A DNA stretch of 64,000 nt from Loktanella sp. Alg231-35 (lineage in GTDB: Bacteria > Pseudomonadota > Alphaproteobacteria > Rhodobacterales > Rhodobacteraceae): NCBI RefSeq assembly GCF_900143545.1, contig NZ_FREV01000008.1:85373-149372 (forward strand). Reading direction: 5' to 3'. The translations under genes and the position numbers were made by a program. Below, piece after piece: positions 45,951 through 53,759 of the stretch. The notes under the pieces are model-generated. The model saw nothing but the letters and a program-made list of their open reading frames with translations. It was not told the origin of the DNA and made no database searches. The first letter of the stretch is position 1, and every line of letters begins with the position of its first letter.

Positions 45951-46915
45951 TGGCACTTGACAAGAACAAAGCCGGGATCATGGCGGCGATTACAGCCGCG
46001 ACCGAGGGGCAAACCCCGATCGGCAAGCGCGCGCATCGGACCTTGCCCAAAGGCACGGTCGGTTCGGTACGTGCTGGCTTGGGTGGCATTCAAGAAATTG
46101 ATACGGCGCTTATCCTGCCGTGGGGTCCACAAGACAGATTGGAGTTAACAGCTGTTAACAGCGGCGATGAGGATGTAGAGGACCTGACCCAAAGCATCAA
46201 GACAAGCGGCCAACAGGTACCTGTCTTGTTGCGCCCAGCAAAGGACGCAGATGGCAAGTTTGAGGTGATCTATGGCCGCCGCCGTATCTTGGCGTGCCAA
46301 GAACTGGGCATGCCAGTCAAAGCGTTGATCCGCACATTGGATGATGGCGAAGCGCTGATCGCCAAGGGCTTGGAAAATGCCAGCCGTCAGGACCTAAGCT
46401 TTTATGAGCGCGCGCGCTTTGCACATGCGATCCTTGATCAGGGCCATTCTCGAGAGGACGCGCAACAAGCATTGTCGATTAGCAAGAACACGCTGTCCCA
46501 ACTTGAACGCGTGGCGCGTCTAATCCCTGATCAGGTGGGCGTGGCCATTGGGCCTGCGCATGGGGCCGGGCGCCCGAAATGGATGATGCTGGCGGCGGCT
46601 TTTGAAGATGGCGCGGTGTCGCAAAAGGCAGCGCTGCGCGTGCTCGCGGGCATGCTTGATGACGCCGGGTCTGATGCGCGTTTGCAGGCCGTCTTGGCCA
46701 GCCTGACGAAACGTGGCCCGAAAGAAGACCGACCTGCCCAACGATCACCGGTCACGGGCGCGGTTGTGAAATCGACCAAGTCGTCGGTGACGCTGACCGT
46801 CAAGCGGGCAGGAGACAGCAAGGAATTTGCAGACTGGTTGGATGGCAACATCGACCGTCTGATCGCAGAATCCTACCAATCGTTTCAGGACGATGCGGAG
46901 GAGAACGTCAGTTAA
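45950..46915 (+). CDS. repB: Plasmid partition protein RepB
   Basis: 321 residues from the ATG that overlaps the repA stop. ParB-like layout: QDRLELTAVNSGDEDVEDLTQSIKTSGQQVPVLLRPA, then FEVIYGRRRILACQELGMPVKALI, then a helix-turn-helix (HSREDAQQALSISKNTLSQLERVARLIPDQV). It should bind the GTTAAC-type palindromes, one of which lies inside this gene. Confidence 0.95.
   Translation: MALDKNKAGIMAAITAATEGQTPIGKRAHRTLPKGTVGSVRAGLGGIQEIDTALILPWGPQDRLELTAVNSGDEDVEDLTQSIKTSGQQVPVLLRPAKDADGKFEVIYGRRRILACQELGMPVKALIRTLDDGEALIAKGLENASRQDLSFYERARFAHAILDQGHSREDAQQALSISKNTLSQLERVARLIPDQVGVAIGPAHGAGRPKWMMLAAAFEDGAVSQKAALRVLAGMLDDAGSDARLQAVLASLTKRGPKEDRPAQRSPVTGAVVKSTKSSVTLTVKRAGDSKEFADWLDGNIDRLIAESYQSFQDDAEENVS
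46144..46159. promoter_or_regulatory. parS-like centromere site 2 (inside repB)
   Basis: GTTAACAGCTGTTAAC, a perfect 16-bp palindrome within the repB reading frame (encoding part of LTAVNS). The best of the three copies. Confidence 0.75.
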
Positions 46916-46926
46916 CACCTGTTAAC
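46911..46926. promoter_or_regulatory. parS-like centromere site 3
   Basis: GTTAACACCTGTTAAC, overlapping the repB stop codon at the start of the repB-repC interval. Confidence 0.7.
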
Positions 46927-46969
46927 CGGCTTATTGAGGACATGAGCAGACAAGGAGGATAACGCAAAA

Positions 46970-47028
46970 GGAAACCCTCGAAACCGGAGTTCCGAGGGCT
47001 GCAACGCCAAAGCGCTGATTGTTTTCGC
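46970..47028 (-). ncRNA. Putative antisense countertranscribed RNA of repABC
   Basis: In repABC replicons a small RNA transcribed against repC expression lies between repB and repC. Here the minus strand has TTGTGC, a 17-bp spacer and TAAGAT (47035-47040), predicting a start near 47028, and a hairpin followed by T-rich sequence ending near 46970. That gives a transcript of about 59 nt. Predicted by position and signals only. Confidence 0.6.
46975..46998 (-). terminator. Rho-independent terminator of the antisense RNA
   Basis: Read on the minus strand: CCCTCG, a 12-nt loop, CGAGGG, then TTTCCTTTT. Correct orientation for ending the countertranscript. Confidence 0.65.
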
Positions 47029-47110
47029 ACTTCAATCTTAGCAGTCCCCGAATCACCGCACAACAAAAAACGCCTTTGGGCGAACGGGTATCTGTTGCGT
47101 TCAGCAAAAC

Positions 47111-48454
47111 ATGGAACATTTGAGTGACACGCCCCACGGGGCAACTGGACCTACCGGGTTCCAGAATAGTGGTTTAGTGGCAAATGGTTGGCGAAAGGTA
47201 ACGCCCGCGCTCTTGCAAGCTGATCAGCTGGCAGACACCGGCCGCGATCTGGCGGTCGATAAGGGCAGGGCCTTTGTGGCGGTCAAAAGAGTAGGAGCCC
47301 ACATCGGACTGAAATCGGGCGATGTCCTGCTATTGGATACGTTGGGGGCCTTTACCCAAGCGCAGGACTGGGAAGAGGGCAGGCGGCCTATCGTTTGGGC
47401 TTCCAACGCCTATCTGATGGAGCAGACGGGGTTTTCGTTGTCTGCTCTGAAACGCCACGCACGCCGTCTGGCAGAGGCTGGGGTGATTTCGTTTCAGGAT
47501 AGCCCCAATGGCAAGCGTTGGGGCCGCAGGGATGTTGAGGGGGTGATTGTCGAGGCTTACGGCTTTGATTTGTCGCCCATGTCGGCCCGTGCTGAGGAAT
47601 TTGAACAGTTGTTTACGATGCTGAAGGCCGAACGCGCGCTCTGTCAGCGTCTCAAGCGTCAGATCACTGTGGCGCGCCGTATGATCCGAGCGCGCATCGA
47701 GGCGGCCACCAGCGGGGCGCTCAGCGGCCCCTGGGCGCAATTCGCCGGTGTGTTTGAGGACCTATTGAATCGTCTGCCGCGCCGAAACGAGGCGTCAGAG
47801 CGCTTGATGCGGCTTCTGGGGCGGTTCAAAGAGCTGCAAGAGCGCGTCGAAGGGGCCTATCTCAAAGCAGTGCAACCGGATGAGGTTGTGGAGAACACCT
47901 CTGAATTGATGGGGCAATTATCGCATATTACCAAAGATTTGAACCCCAGCGGGGTCATTTCTGACCCTCATATACTAATTACAAATCAACTCGATCCTGT
48001 AACCTGTAATTCCTCTGAAAAAGAGGACGCGGCGGGCGTAGTACCCAATGCACAACCGGAAGACCAGGTTGATAGCGCGATAGAAGATTGGATCGCTGAT
48101 GTGCGCAAAAAACGCGCAGCCCTAGATTTGCCCGTGGTGATGCAAGCCTGTCCTGAGTTCGCGTCATGGGCACGCAATATGGGTGGATATCTCAAGGATT
48201 GGGGCGATTTGCACCGGGTTGCCGGGCAGCTGCGCCCAATGATTGGCATTTCAGAGCAAGCGTGGAACATCGCACAAGACCAACTGGGCAAACAGGTTGC
48301 GACTGCCGCCTTGGCACTCGTGTTTGAAAAGCATTCATCGGGCGAGGTCGCATCACCCGGTGGGTATTTGCGCGGTATGGTCGAAAAAGGCAGGGCAGGG
48401 GAGTTGCATCTGGAACGCAGTTTCTTTGGTCGGTTGAGCGAGACGGCGGCGTGA
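47111..48454 (+). CDS. repC: Replication initiator RepC
   Basis: 447 residues. The N-terminal half has the initiator pattern GRAFVAVKRVGAHIGLKSGDVLLLDTLGAFT, SNAYLMEQTGFSLSALKRHARRLAEAGVISFQDSPNGKRWGRRD, a winged-helix DNA-binding domain. Known role: RepC binds an origin within its own coding sequence. An AT-rich stretch (about 47925-48010) in the C-terminal half is the likely unwinding region. No good ribosome-binding site precedes the ATG, consistent with control by the upstream antisense RNA. Confidence 0.95.
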   Translation: MEHLSDTPHGATGPTGFQNSGLVANGWRKVTPALLQADQLADTGRDLAVDKGRAFVAVKRVGAHIGLKSGDVLLLDTLGAFTQAQDWEEGRRPIVWASNAYLMEQTGFSLSALKRHARRLAEAGVISFQDSPNGKRWGRRDVEGVIVEAYGFDLSPMSARAEEFEQLFTMLKAERALCQRLKRQITVARRMIRARIEAATSGALSGPWAQFAGVFEDLLNRLPRRNEASERLMRLLGRFKELQERVEGAYLKAVQPDEVVENTSELMGQLSHITKDLNPSGVISDPHILITNQLDPVTCNSSEKEDAAGVVPNAQPEDQVDSAIEDWIADVRKKRAALDLPVVMQACPEFASWARNMGGYLKDWGDLHRVAGQLRPMIGISEQAWNIAQDQLGKQVATAALALVFEKHSSGEVASPGGYLRGMVEKGRAGELHLERSFFGRLSETAA

Positions 48455-48455
48455 G

Positions 48456-48644
48456 GTGTCAAATCGGACGCCATGCACGCCGCTGCAAGTATCGGCGTTT
48501 CGCAACGATGGTGAGATGATCCGGGCTCTCATTGACGCCGGTGCCAATCCCAGAATTACGTGCGAAATTGGCAAAACGCCATTGGACACCGCCATCGATC
48601 ACGGATGTTTGGATGCAGCTAAGGCACTGCGGAGCGCAAAATGA
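48456..48644 (+). CDS. Small ankyrin-repeat protein or remnant
   Basis: 62 residues from a GTG just after the repC stop. TPLQVSAFRNDGEMIRALIDAGANPR and GKTPLDTAIDHGCLDAAKALRSAK are two ankyrin repeats. Its stop overlaps the next ATG by 4 bp. Two repeats are too few for a normal ankyrin protein, so it may be truncated by the repC junction, but the coupled next gene argues that it is still read. Confidence 0.6.
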   Translation: MSNRTPCTPLQVSAFRNDGEMIRALIDAGANPRITCEIGKTPLDTAIDHGCLDAAKALRSAK

Positions 48645-49036
48645 ACATTAAGTATCGCAACACGGACTTTGATTTGATCTCAACGATGCCTCTCGATCCG
48701 TTGATCCAAACCTTAGAGGTTTTGGGGCTGGTTGGTATCGCCAATCATCAAGATGGCGAGGGCAATTGGCATGCGACGTTTGAGTTTTTAGGTGCCGGAG
48801 ACGAGGATCTTCAGGGGAATGTCGAGGATAACATCACCGCAGTATTGGACGTTTTAGACCAACTCAGCGCAGATGATCGCAAGTTGCTGGACCAATGCAT
48901 GCTTCGGGAATTCAACACGGCCTATGATCTCGGTACGAAGCCAAATGGTTTCAACGATGGCTTGGCTTTAACGACTCTCGCGCGGATGGTGAGCTTCAAT
49001 GCGTCGTTTCGCATGACGCTGTATACGGGTGTTTAA
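48641..49036 (+). CDS. Hypothetical protein coupled to the ankyrin gene
   Basis: 131 residues, acidic, no signal peptide. MPLDPLIQTLEVLGLVG and NWHATFEFLGAGDEDLQGNVEDNITAVLDVLDQLS suggest an alpha/beta fold like some immunity proteins, but I recognise no family. The ATG overlaps the preceding stop. Convergent with the integrase gene. Confidence 0.55.
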   Translation: MNIKYRNTDFDLISTMPLDPLIQTLEVLGLVGIANHQDGEGNWHATFEFLGAGDEDLQGNVEDNITAVLDVLDQLSADDRKLLDQCMLREFNTAYDLGTKPNGFNDGLALTTLARMVSFNASFRMTLYTGV

Positions 49037-49048
49037 TAGGCCGGGGGG

Positions 49049-50137
49049 TCACAGACCTGCGGCTTTGGTCAGGTTCACGCGGAAGCGATCTCGTCTGCGT
49101 TGATACCGTCGCGTCATTTCGGCTGAGGCATGGCCAAGTTGCTTTTGCACGTATCGCTCATCGACTTCGGCGTAGGAGGCGAGGCCAGCGCGCAATGAGT
49201 GACCGGAAAAGAGTTTCAGGCGGTCCTTCTCGGGGATGTCCGCCCGAAGGCCCGCATCCAGCATCGTCTTCTTGATGAGGCGCGCCACGTGTTTATCGGA
49301 TAGTCGGGCATCCTGAACCTTGGAGTTGTCCCGTAGCACCCGCCGGAACACTGCCCCATGATCGATTTTGGCGAAGTGCAACCACTGCTCAAGCGCATGC
49401 ACCGGGCAGGAATGGTCTGCGGAGCCGCGCCCGATCTCAGCTTCCTTCCAGCCGGTCTTGGCGTGTTGGATGACGACAGCGCCTTCATCCTCGATTTCAA
49501 TCCAGCCTTTGCCGTCCAAGGTGTCGTCGCGGTTTACATCGAGGGCGACGATCTCAGATCGGCGGAACCCGCCAGCATATCCGAAAAGTAGAATGGCGCG
49601 GTCGCGTAGATCGCGGAGGCTGTGGGACAGTGTGGCCACCATCTCCAGCAGTTCGTCAGGCGCAATTGGTTCTTTCTGAACCGGGGGTTTGGCATGCTGG
49701 CGTTTGATACCGGCCAGCACCGTTGCGATGTGGCGATCCTTGCGATCGAGCATTTGGCCGCGCTGCTGGTAGTTCCACGACAGGCCGGACAAACGGCGTT
49801 CAATAGTACTGACGGAAAAGGCAGGGGAGCCGTCTTGGGGCGCTGCACATTCAGCGATGTAGAGCCCGATCAACTGTGGGTCGGGTGTCAACTGATCCGC
49901 GCCGCGGCGGCGGCACCAGCTCGCAAAGTGCGCCCAGTCCTTGGCATAGGCTTTGTTGGTGTTCTCGGCCGTGGCCTGTTCAGCATAACCGCGCGCGGTT
50001 TCCACGAGGCGTTCCAGCGAGCCGGAGGCGGCCACAGAGTCTGGAATTTGAATGGTCTTCTCAGACGCACGGCCTCTCTCGTCGCCCTGAGCGGCATTTG
50101 AGGGGGCAGGGGGGGCTGAGCGCGGTTTTCCGTTCAT
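49049..50137 (-). CDS. Tyrosine recombinase / integrase
   Basis: 362 residues. N-terminal core-binding SAM-like domain (TARGYAEQATAENTNKAYAKDWAHFASWCRRRG) followed by the catalytic domain with ILLFGYAGGFRRSEIVALDV (first Arg), a beta-hairpin Lys region, SGHSLRAG (His-x-x-Arg), QLGHAS and the terminal Tyr in MTRRYQRR. All catalytic residues appear present. It could resolve plasmid dimers or move an element. A near-perfect dyad lies 54 bp upstream of its start. Confidence 0.9.
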   Translation of the reverse strand: MNGKPRSAPPAPSNAAQGDERGRASEKTIQIPDSVAASGSLERLVETARGYAEQATAENTNKAYAKDWAHFASWCRRRGADQLTPDPQLIGLYIAECAAPQDGSPAFSVSTIERRLSGLSWNYQQRGQMLDRKDRHIATVLAGIKRQHAKPPVQKEPIAPDELLEMVATLSHSLRDLRDRAILLFGYAGGFRRSEIVALDVNRDDTLDGKGWIEIEDEGAVVIQHAKTGWKEAEIGRGSADHSCPVHALEQWLHFAKIDHGAVFRRVLRDNSKVQDARLSDKHVARLIKKTMLDAGLRADIPEKDRLKLFSGHSLRAGLASYAEVDERYVQKQLGHASAEMTRRYQRRRDRFRVNLTKAAGL

Positions 50138-50190
50138 TTTGGTGTCGTTATTTGCGAGATTGTCAGCATTCCCGCAGCCTATCTTTTTAC

Positions 50191-50215
50191 GTCCGATAAG
50201 GCAACCTTATTGGAC
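50191..50215. promoter_or_regulatory. Dyad upstream of the integrase gene
   Basis: Arms GTCCGATAAGG and CCTTATTGGAC, 11 bp each with one mismatch, around CAA; outside lie TTTAC and ATAAA. The arm size fits a tyrosine-recombinase core site or an integrase operator. Confidence 0.5.
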
Positions 50216-50293
50216 ATAAAAGCGAGCAGTAAGGTGGGGCGGTTTGTACCGTCTGTTGTGGACGAAAGCGCCGCGAAAGACTAGTGTTGTGGT

Positions 50294-51247
50294 ATGACCT
50301 ATCAACCCAGCTCGATCTCTGACGACCTGAACACCCTACCCAAACTGCCGGGCTGGGTCACCTCTCAGCGTGCAGAAACGCTTGAAACTGTGGCTTTTCG
50401 ATCCGGGGCCGCGCTAACCGTGCTGGATGGGTTGGTGTCTGATCCGAGGTACGGAGTGCCGGTCAAACTATTGGCCAACCGGCGGGCGCTGAGTGCGGCG
50501 ACGGCTACATCCAAACTGGAAGGCCGATTGACGCGGGAGGCGGACATCCGTGACGCCTACCACCTGACGCCGCCGGGCGAGGCAAGAGGACCAGACGGCG
50601 ATCTTCTGGCGTTCTGGCGCGAGGCTGTGGGTCTCCGGACAGACGGGATCGGTGAGATCGCCGACCTGGTCGGTGCCGACTTCGCGGGCGAGGTGGGCGT
50701 CTGGCTCGATGCGGGTATGGAGCGGGCCCGGACCCATGGGCCGCTGGCGGGTTGCGTAGCTGTCCTACGCGCCGTGCTTGAGACCGACGACCGGGCGGAG
50801 CGGGTCGCCTGTCTGCTCTCCGATTTCATCCTGGCGCGGGCGATGAACTGGAAGCAGGTGCTGCAGGTTTCGGCGCAACGGCTGACTAAGACGGCACTGC
50901 GCGACCTGACCGCAGAAGAGCAGGGAGGTGATCTTGTGGTCCGGGTACGGATCCTTGGCTCCATAGAAGAAACGCTCACTTTGGCGCGGGATCTGGCTCG
51001 CCGGGCAGAAGCCCTTCGCACCATCGCCCCGAAGCTGCGAGCGAAAGGATCGGCGGCCGCGGTCGAAATGTTCCTGAGCGAGGATGTGGTTGGACCATCG
51101 ACCATACTGTCGCCGATGATAAAGGGCACGACCATCCAGATGACGGACCGCGCCGCGCGGCGGTTCTGTGAGCGGCTGGTCGAATTGGGTGTCGCCTGTG
51201 AGCTGACCGGGCGGCCAACTTTCCGGCTCTATGGGATCGCACCATGA
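50294..51247 (+). CDS. DUF1403 family protein
   Basis: 317 residues, helical, no signal peptide. The start LPKLPGWVTSQRAETLETVAFRSGAALTVLD and the VPVKLLANRRALSAATATSKLEGR block match DUF1403, a family I know mainly from alphaproteobacterial plasmids and genomic islands. The stop overlaps the scpB-like ATG by 4 bp. Function unknown; the pairing suggests a shared role in DNA architecture. Confidence 0.8.
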   Translation: MTYQPSSISDDLNTLPKLPGWVTSQRAETLETVAFRSGAALTVLDGLVSDPRYGVPVKLLANRRALSAATATSKLEGRLTREADIRDAYHLTPPGEARGPDGDLLAFWREAVGLRTDGIGEIADLVGADFAGEVGVWLDAGMERARTHGPLAGCVAVLRAVLETDDRAERVACLLSDFILARAMNWKQVLQVSAQRLTKTALRDLTAEEQGGDLVVRVRILGSIEETLTLARDLARRAEALRTIAPKLRAKGSAAAVEMFLSEDVVGPSTILSPMIKGTTIQMTDRAARRFCERLVELGVACELTGRPTFRLYGIAP

Positions 51248-51903
51248 CCGGTACCGCTGTGAACATCGCGGCCAAACGAACTCAAGCGAAAGGGCAGGGC
51301 GCGTCGTCCAATGAAGGCGTGTTCGACCGGGAGCTTGAAGACTTACCACAGGAGTTACGCTGGCGCGAATGGATGGGCCGCATCGAAGCGGTGCTCTTCG
51401 CAAGCGCGTCACCAATCGGACGCGAGGACCTTGCGCGTGTCGTGGGGCAGGGGGCCTCGGTCGAGATGCTGATTGAAGATATTCATGCGGAACTGGTCAG
51501 CCGGCCCTACGAGCTGGTTGAAGTTTCCCTCGGGTGGATGTTCCGCACGAAGACGCAGTTTGCGGATGCGATCAAAGCGGCTGCCGACCTTGGTGATCAA
51601 TCCCTCACGTTCACCGAGACCGAGATGGGGGTGCTTTGCGCCATTGCCTATCACCAACCGATCGACCGGGCTGGGCTCAAAGACATTTTTGGCAAAGACG
51701 TCAGCCGCGATCTGCTGGCGCGGTTGCGGTTCAAGGATTTGATTGCGAGCGGCCCAAGGGCACCGCGGCCAGGCGCGCCGCATACCTTTGTGACGACGGA
51801 AGGGTTTCTGACGACGTTCGATTTGCGGACATTGCGAGACTTGCCTGAGTTGGATTTGGCTGTTGGGAACGCAGATGAGGAGACGCGGACAGCGCAGGTC
51901 TGA
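51244..51903 (+). CDS. Plasmid-borne ScpB-like protein
   Basis: 219 residues. After a 30-residue tail come two winged helices in the ScpB order: RIEAVLFASASPIGREDLARVVG, then TFTETEMGVLCAIAYHQPIDRAGLKDIFG. ScpB is the kleisin partner subunit of the SMC-ScpAB condensin. No scpA or smc gene is nearby, so it must use chromosomal partners or work differently with the coupled DUF1403 protein. Confidence 0.82.
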   Translation: MTGTAVNIAAKRTQAKGQGASSNEGVFDRELEDLPQELRWREWMGRIEAVLFASASPIGREDLARVVGQGASVEMLIEDIHAELVSRPYELVEVSLGWMFRTKTQFADAIKAAADLGDQSLTFTETEMGVLCAIAYHQPIDRAGLKDIFGKDVSRDLLARLRFKDLIASGPRAPRPGAPHTFVTTEGFLTTFDLRTLRDLPELDLAVGNADEETRTAQV

Positions 51904-51962
51904 GGCTCTTCGCTTTCAATTGGTCGAGCTTTGACTTTCAATCAGTCGGAGATGTGAGCAGG

Positions 51963-52076
51963 TTTTACGTGCTAATGCACAGCAGATTTTACGTGTGTTT
52001 GCACAACATAAAAAACGTGTATACAAACTACGACCTTTACGTGTAAATGAACGACAATGAATACGCGTAAATCACC
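51963..52076. repeat. Five direct repeats, exact 24-bp period
   Basis: 18-bp units start at 51963, 51987, 52011, 52035 and 52059. Units 1-2 are TTTTACGTGCTAATGCAC and TTTTACGTGTGTTTGCAC; unit 4 is CTTTACGTGTAAATGAAC; units 3 and 5 are weaker but keep ACG(T/C)GTA. Consensus TTTTACGTGtaaatgcAC. The array ends 32 bp before the Fic-protein ATG, where an operator for its AbiEi-like domain would be expected; replication iterons are the alternative. Confidence 0.75.
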
Positions 52077-52108
52077 GACAACTACTTTAGGAAAGTGGCC
52101 CTCGTACA

Positions 52109-53653
52109 ATGGCGTCCCCGAACGAAAAACTTGCAGCCTCGCTGGAACTTCTCAAGGAGCGACAAGCGGAACACGGCAACGTCCTACGGAGCAGTGAGCT
52201 CACCCGAACCCACAGAGAAAGGCTCAAGAAGAATGGCTTCCTGAGCGATGTCATTTTGGGTTGGCTGATAGTGACCCGACCACAGGACAAACCGCATGAC
52301 TCGACCTTTTGGTACACATCGTTCTGGGATTTCTGCCGCCGGTACTGCCACGAACGCTATGGTCTGGAGTGGTGCTTCTCGTCTGAGCAATCTTTGCTTT
52401 TGCATGCCGAGAGTACGCACATTCCGAAGCAAGTGATCGTTTGGACACCCAAGGGGTCTGGCAACAACACGGTGCTGCCGTTCGACACCTCGCTGTACGA
52501 CCTCAAGAAGGACCTGCCTCCGAAGAGTGACATCGCAACAAAAGATGGGCTGTTAGTTCTGTCCGTCGAAGCGGCACTGATCAACGTCCCCGAGGCATTC
52601 TACCGATCCTACGCGATGGAGGCGCAAATTGTCTTGAGCGGTTTGAAGAACACAGGTCCTCTGCTTGTCAAATTACTTGATGGTGGTCACGTTTTGGCGG
52701 CAGGGCGGATCGCGGGTGCTTTGCGTCGCGTGGGACGCGATAGTGAGGCTGAAACCATTCTCAAGAAGATGAAGGCCGCTGACTATGATGTCCGGGAAAG
52801 GGATCCTTTCGCAGATGTTGCCCAAGTGATGCCTCTTGAGGTCGGCAGCTCACCACTCGCGGCTAGGATCAATGCGGCATGGGACACCCATCGCGATGCC
52901 ATTGTGGAGATATTTCCGGACGAACCAGGCATGCCAGACGACAAGGATGCTTTTCTTGCGATGATCGACGACATCTATGTCAATGATGCCTATCACTCGC
53001 TGTCGATCGAAGGCTATTCCGTCACCGAGGAGTTGATCGAGCAAGTGCGGCAAGGGTCCTTTGACCCTCTTGGAAACGCGGAACACAGGAAGGATGTCGA
53101 CGCGCTTGCCGCCAGCGGCTACTGGCAAGCCTTTCAAGCGGTCCGCGCTTCGATAGAGAAAATACTATATGGAGAACCGGCGGGGCAGGTGGTTAGACTG
53201 GATCATGACGCGTGGTTTGAAGAGCTGTTCCGCCCGTCTGTGACAGCTGGCATCTTGAAGGCAGGCGCATTGGCGGGCTACCGCAATCATCCCGTCTATT
53301 TACGGGGTTCGAGACACACGCCGCCGCGGGTAGAAGCGATTGCCTCCGGTATGGCGACACTGTTCGAACGGCTCGAGAATGAGGATTCCACAGCAGTTCG
53401 CGCTGTCCTGGGTCACTGGTTGCTTGGTTATGTCCACCCTTATCCTGACGGCAACGGACGGATGGCGCGGTTTTTGATGAACGCAATGTTCGCATCCGGC
53501 GGCTACTCTTGGACAGTCATCGATGTTGATCATCGAGCAGCATACATGTCGGCGCTGGAATGCGCGAGTGTTGGGGGAGACATCGTACCGTTCGCTCGGT
53601 TGGTTGAGGATCGAATGCGATGGTCAGGATCGCTTGCAACGCATCAAAACTGA
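52109..53653 (+). CDS. Fic-domain protein with AbiEi-like N-terminus
   Basis: 514 residues. Residues 1-220 look like the type IV antitoxin AbiEi pattern: a winged helix (NVLRSSELTRTHRERLKKNGFLSDV, then GWLIVTRPQDKP) and a following helical/strand domain. Residues about 250-514 are a Fic domain with the active site HPYPDGNGRMAR (443-454). Before it, S297-LSI-E301-G302 matches the (S/T)xxxE(G/N) inhibitory helix of class II Fic proteins, so AMP transfer should be self-inhibited. The fusion could join toxin-like adenylylation to DNA-binding autoregulation through the repeats upstream. First gene of the probable defence island. Confidence 0.85.
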   Translation: MASPNEKLAASLELLKERQAEHGNVLRSSELTRTHRERLKKNGFLSDVILGWLIVTRPQDKPHDSTFWYTSFWDFCRRYCHERYGLEWCFSSEQSLLLHAESTHIPKQVIVWTPKGSGNNTVLPFDTSLYDLKKDLPPKSDIATKDGLLVLSVEAALINVPEAFYRSYAMEAQIVLSGLKNTGPLLVKLLDGGHVLAAGRIAGALRRVGRDSEAETILKKMKAADYDVRERDPFADVAQVMPLEVGSSPLAARINAAWDTHRDAIVEIFPDEPGMPDDKDAFLAMIDDIYVNDAYHSLSIEGYSVTEELIEQVRQGSFDPLGNAEHRKDVDALAASGYWQAFQAVRASIEKILYGEPAGQVVRLDHDAWFEELFRPSVTAGILKAGALAGYRNHPVYLRGSRHTPPRVEAIASGMATLFERLENEDSTAVRAVLGHWLLGYVHPYPDGNGRMARFLMNAMFASGGYSWTVIDVDHRAAYMSALECASVGGDIVPFARLVEDRMRWSGSLATHQN

Positions 53654-53759
53654 CCGAAAGCTGGGGTTCGATGACGTTTTCCTCTGATGAAGGCGAAGCC
53701 TTTGACAAAACCAGATAGGGCTAAATGTCGTCCATTCATTATTCTTTGAAATATGAAAA

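Noticed and set aside
51963-52076. CRISPR-like array
   Set aside because: The period is only 24 bp with 6-bp gaps, too short for spacers, and no cas genes are present.
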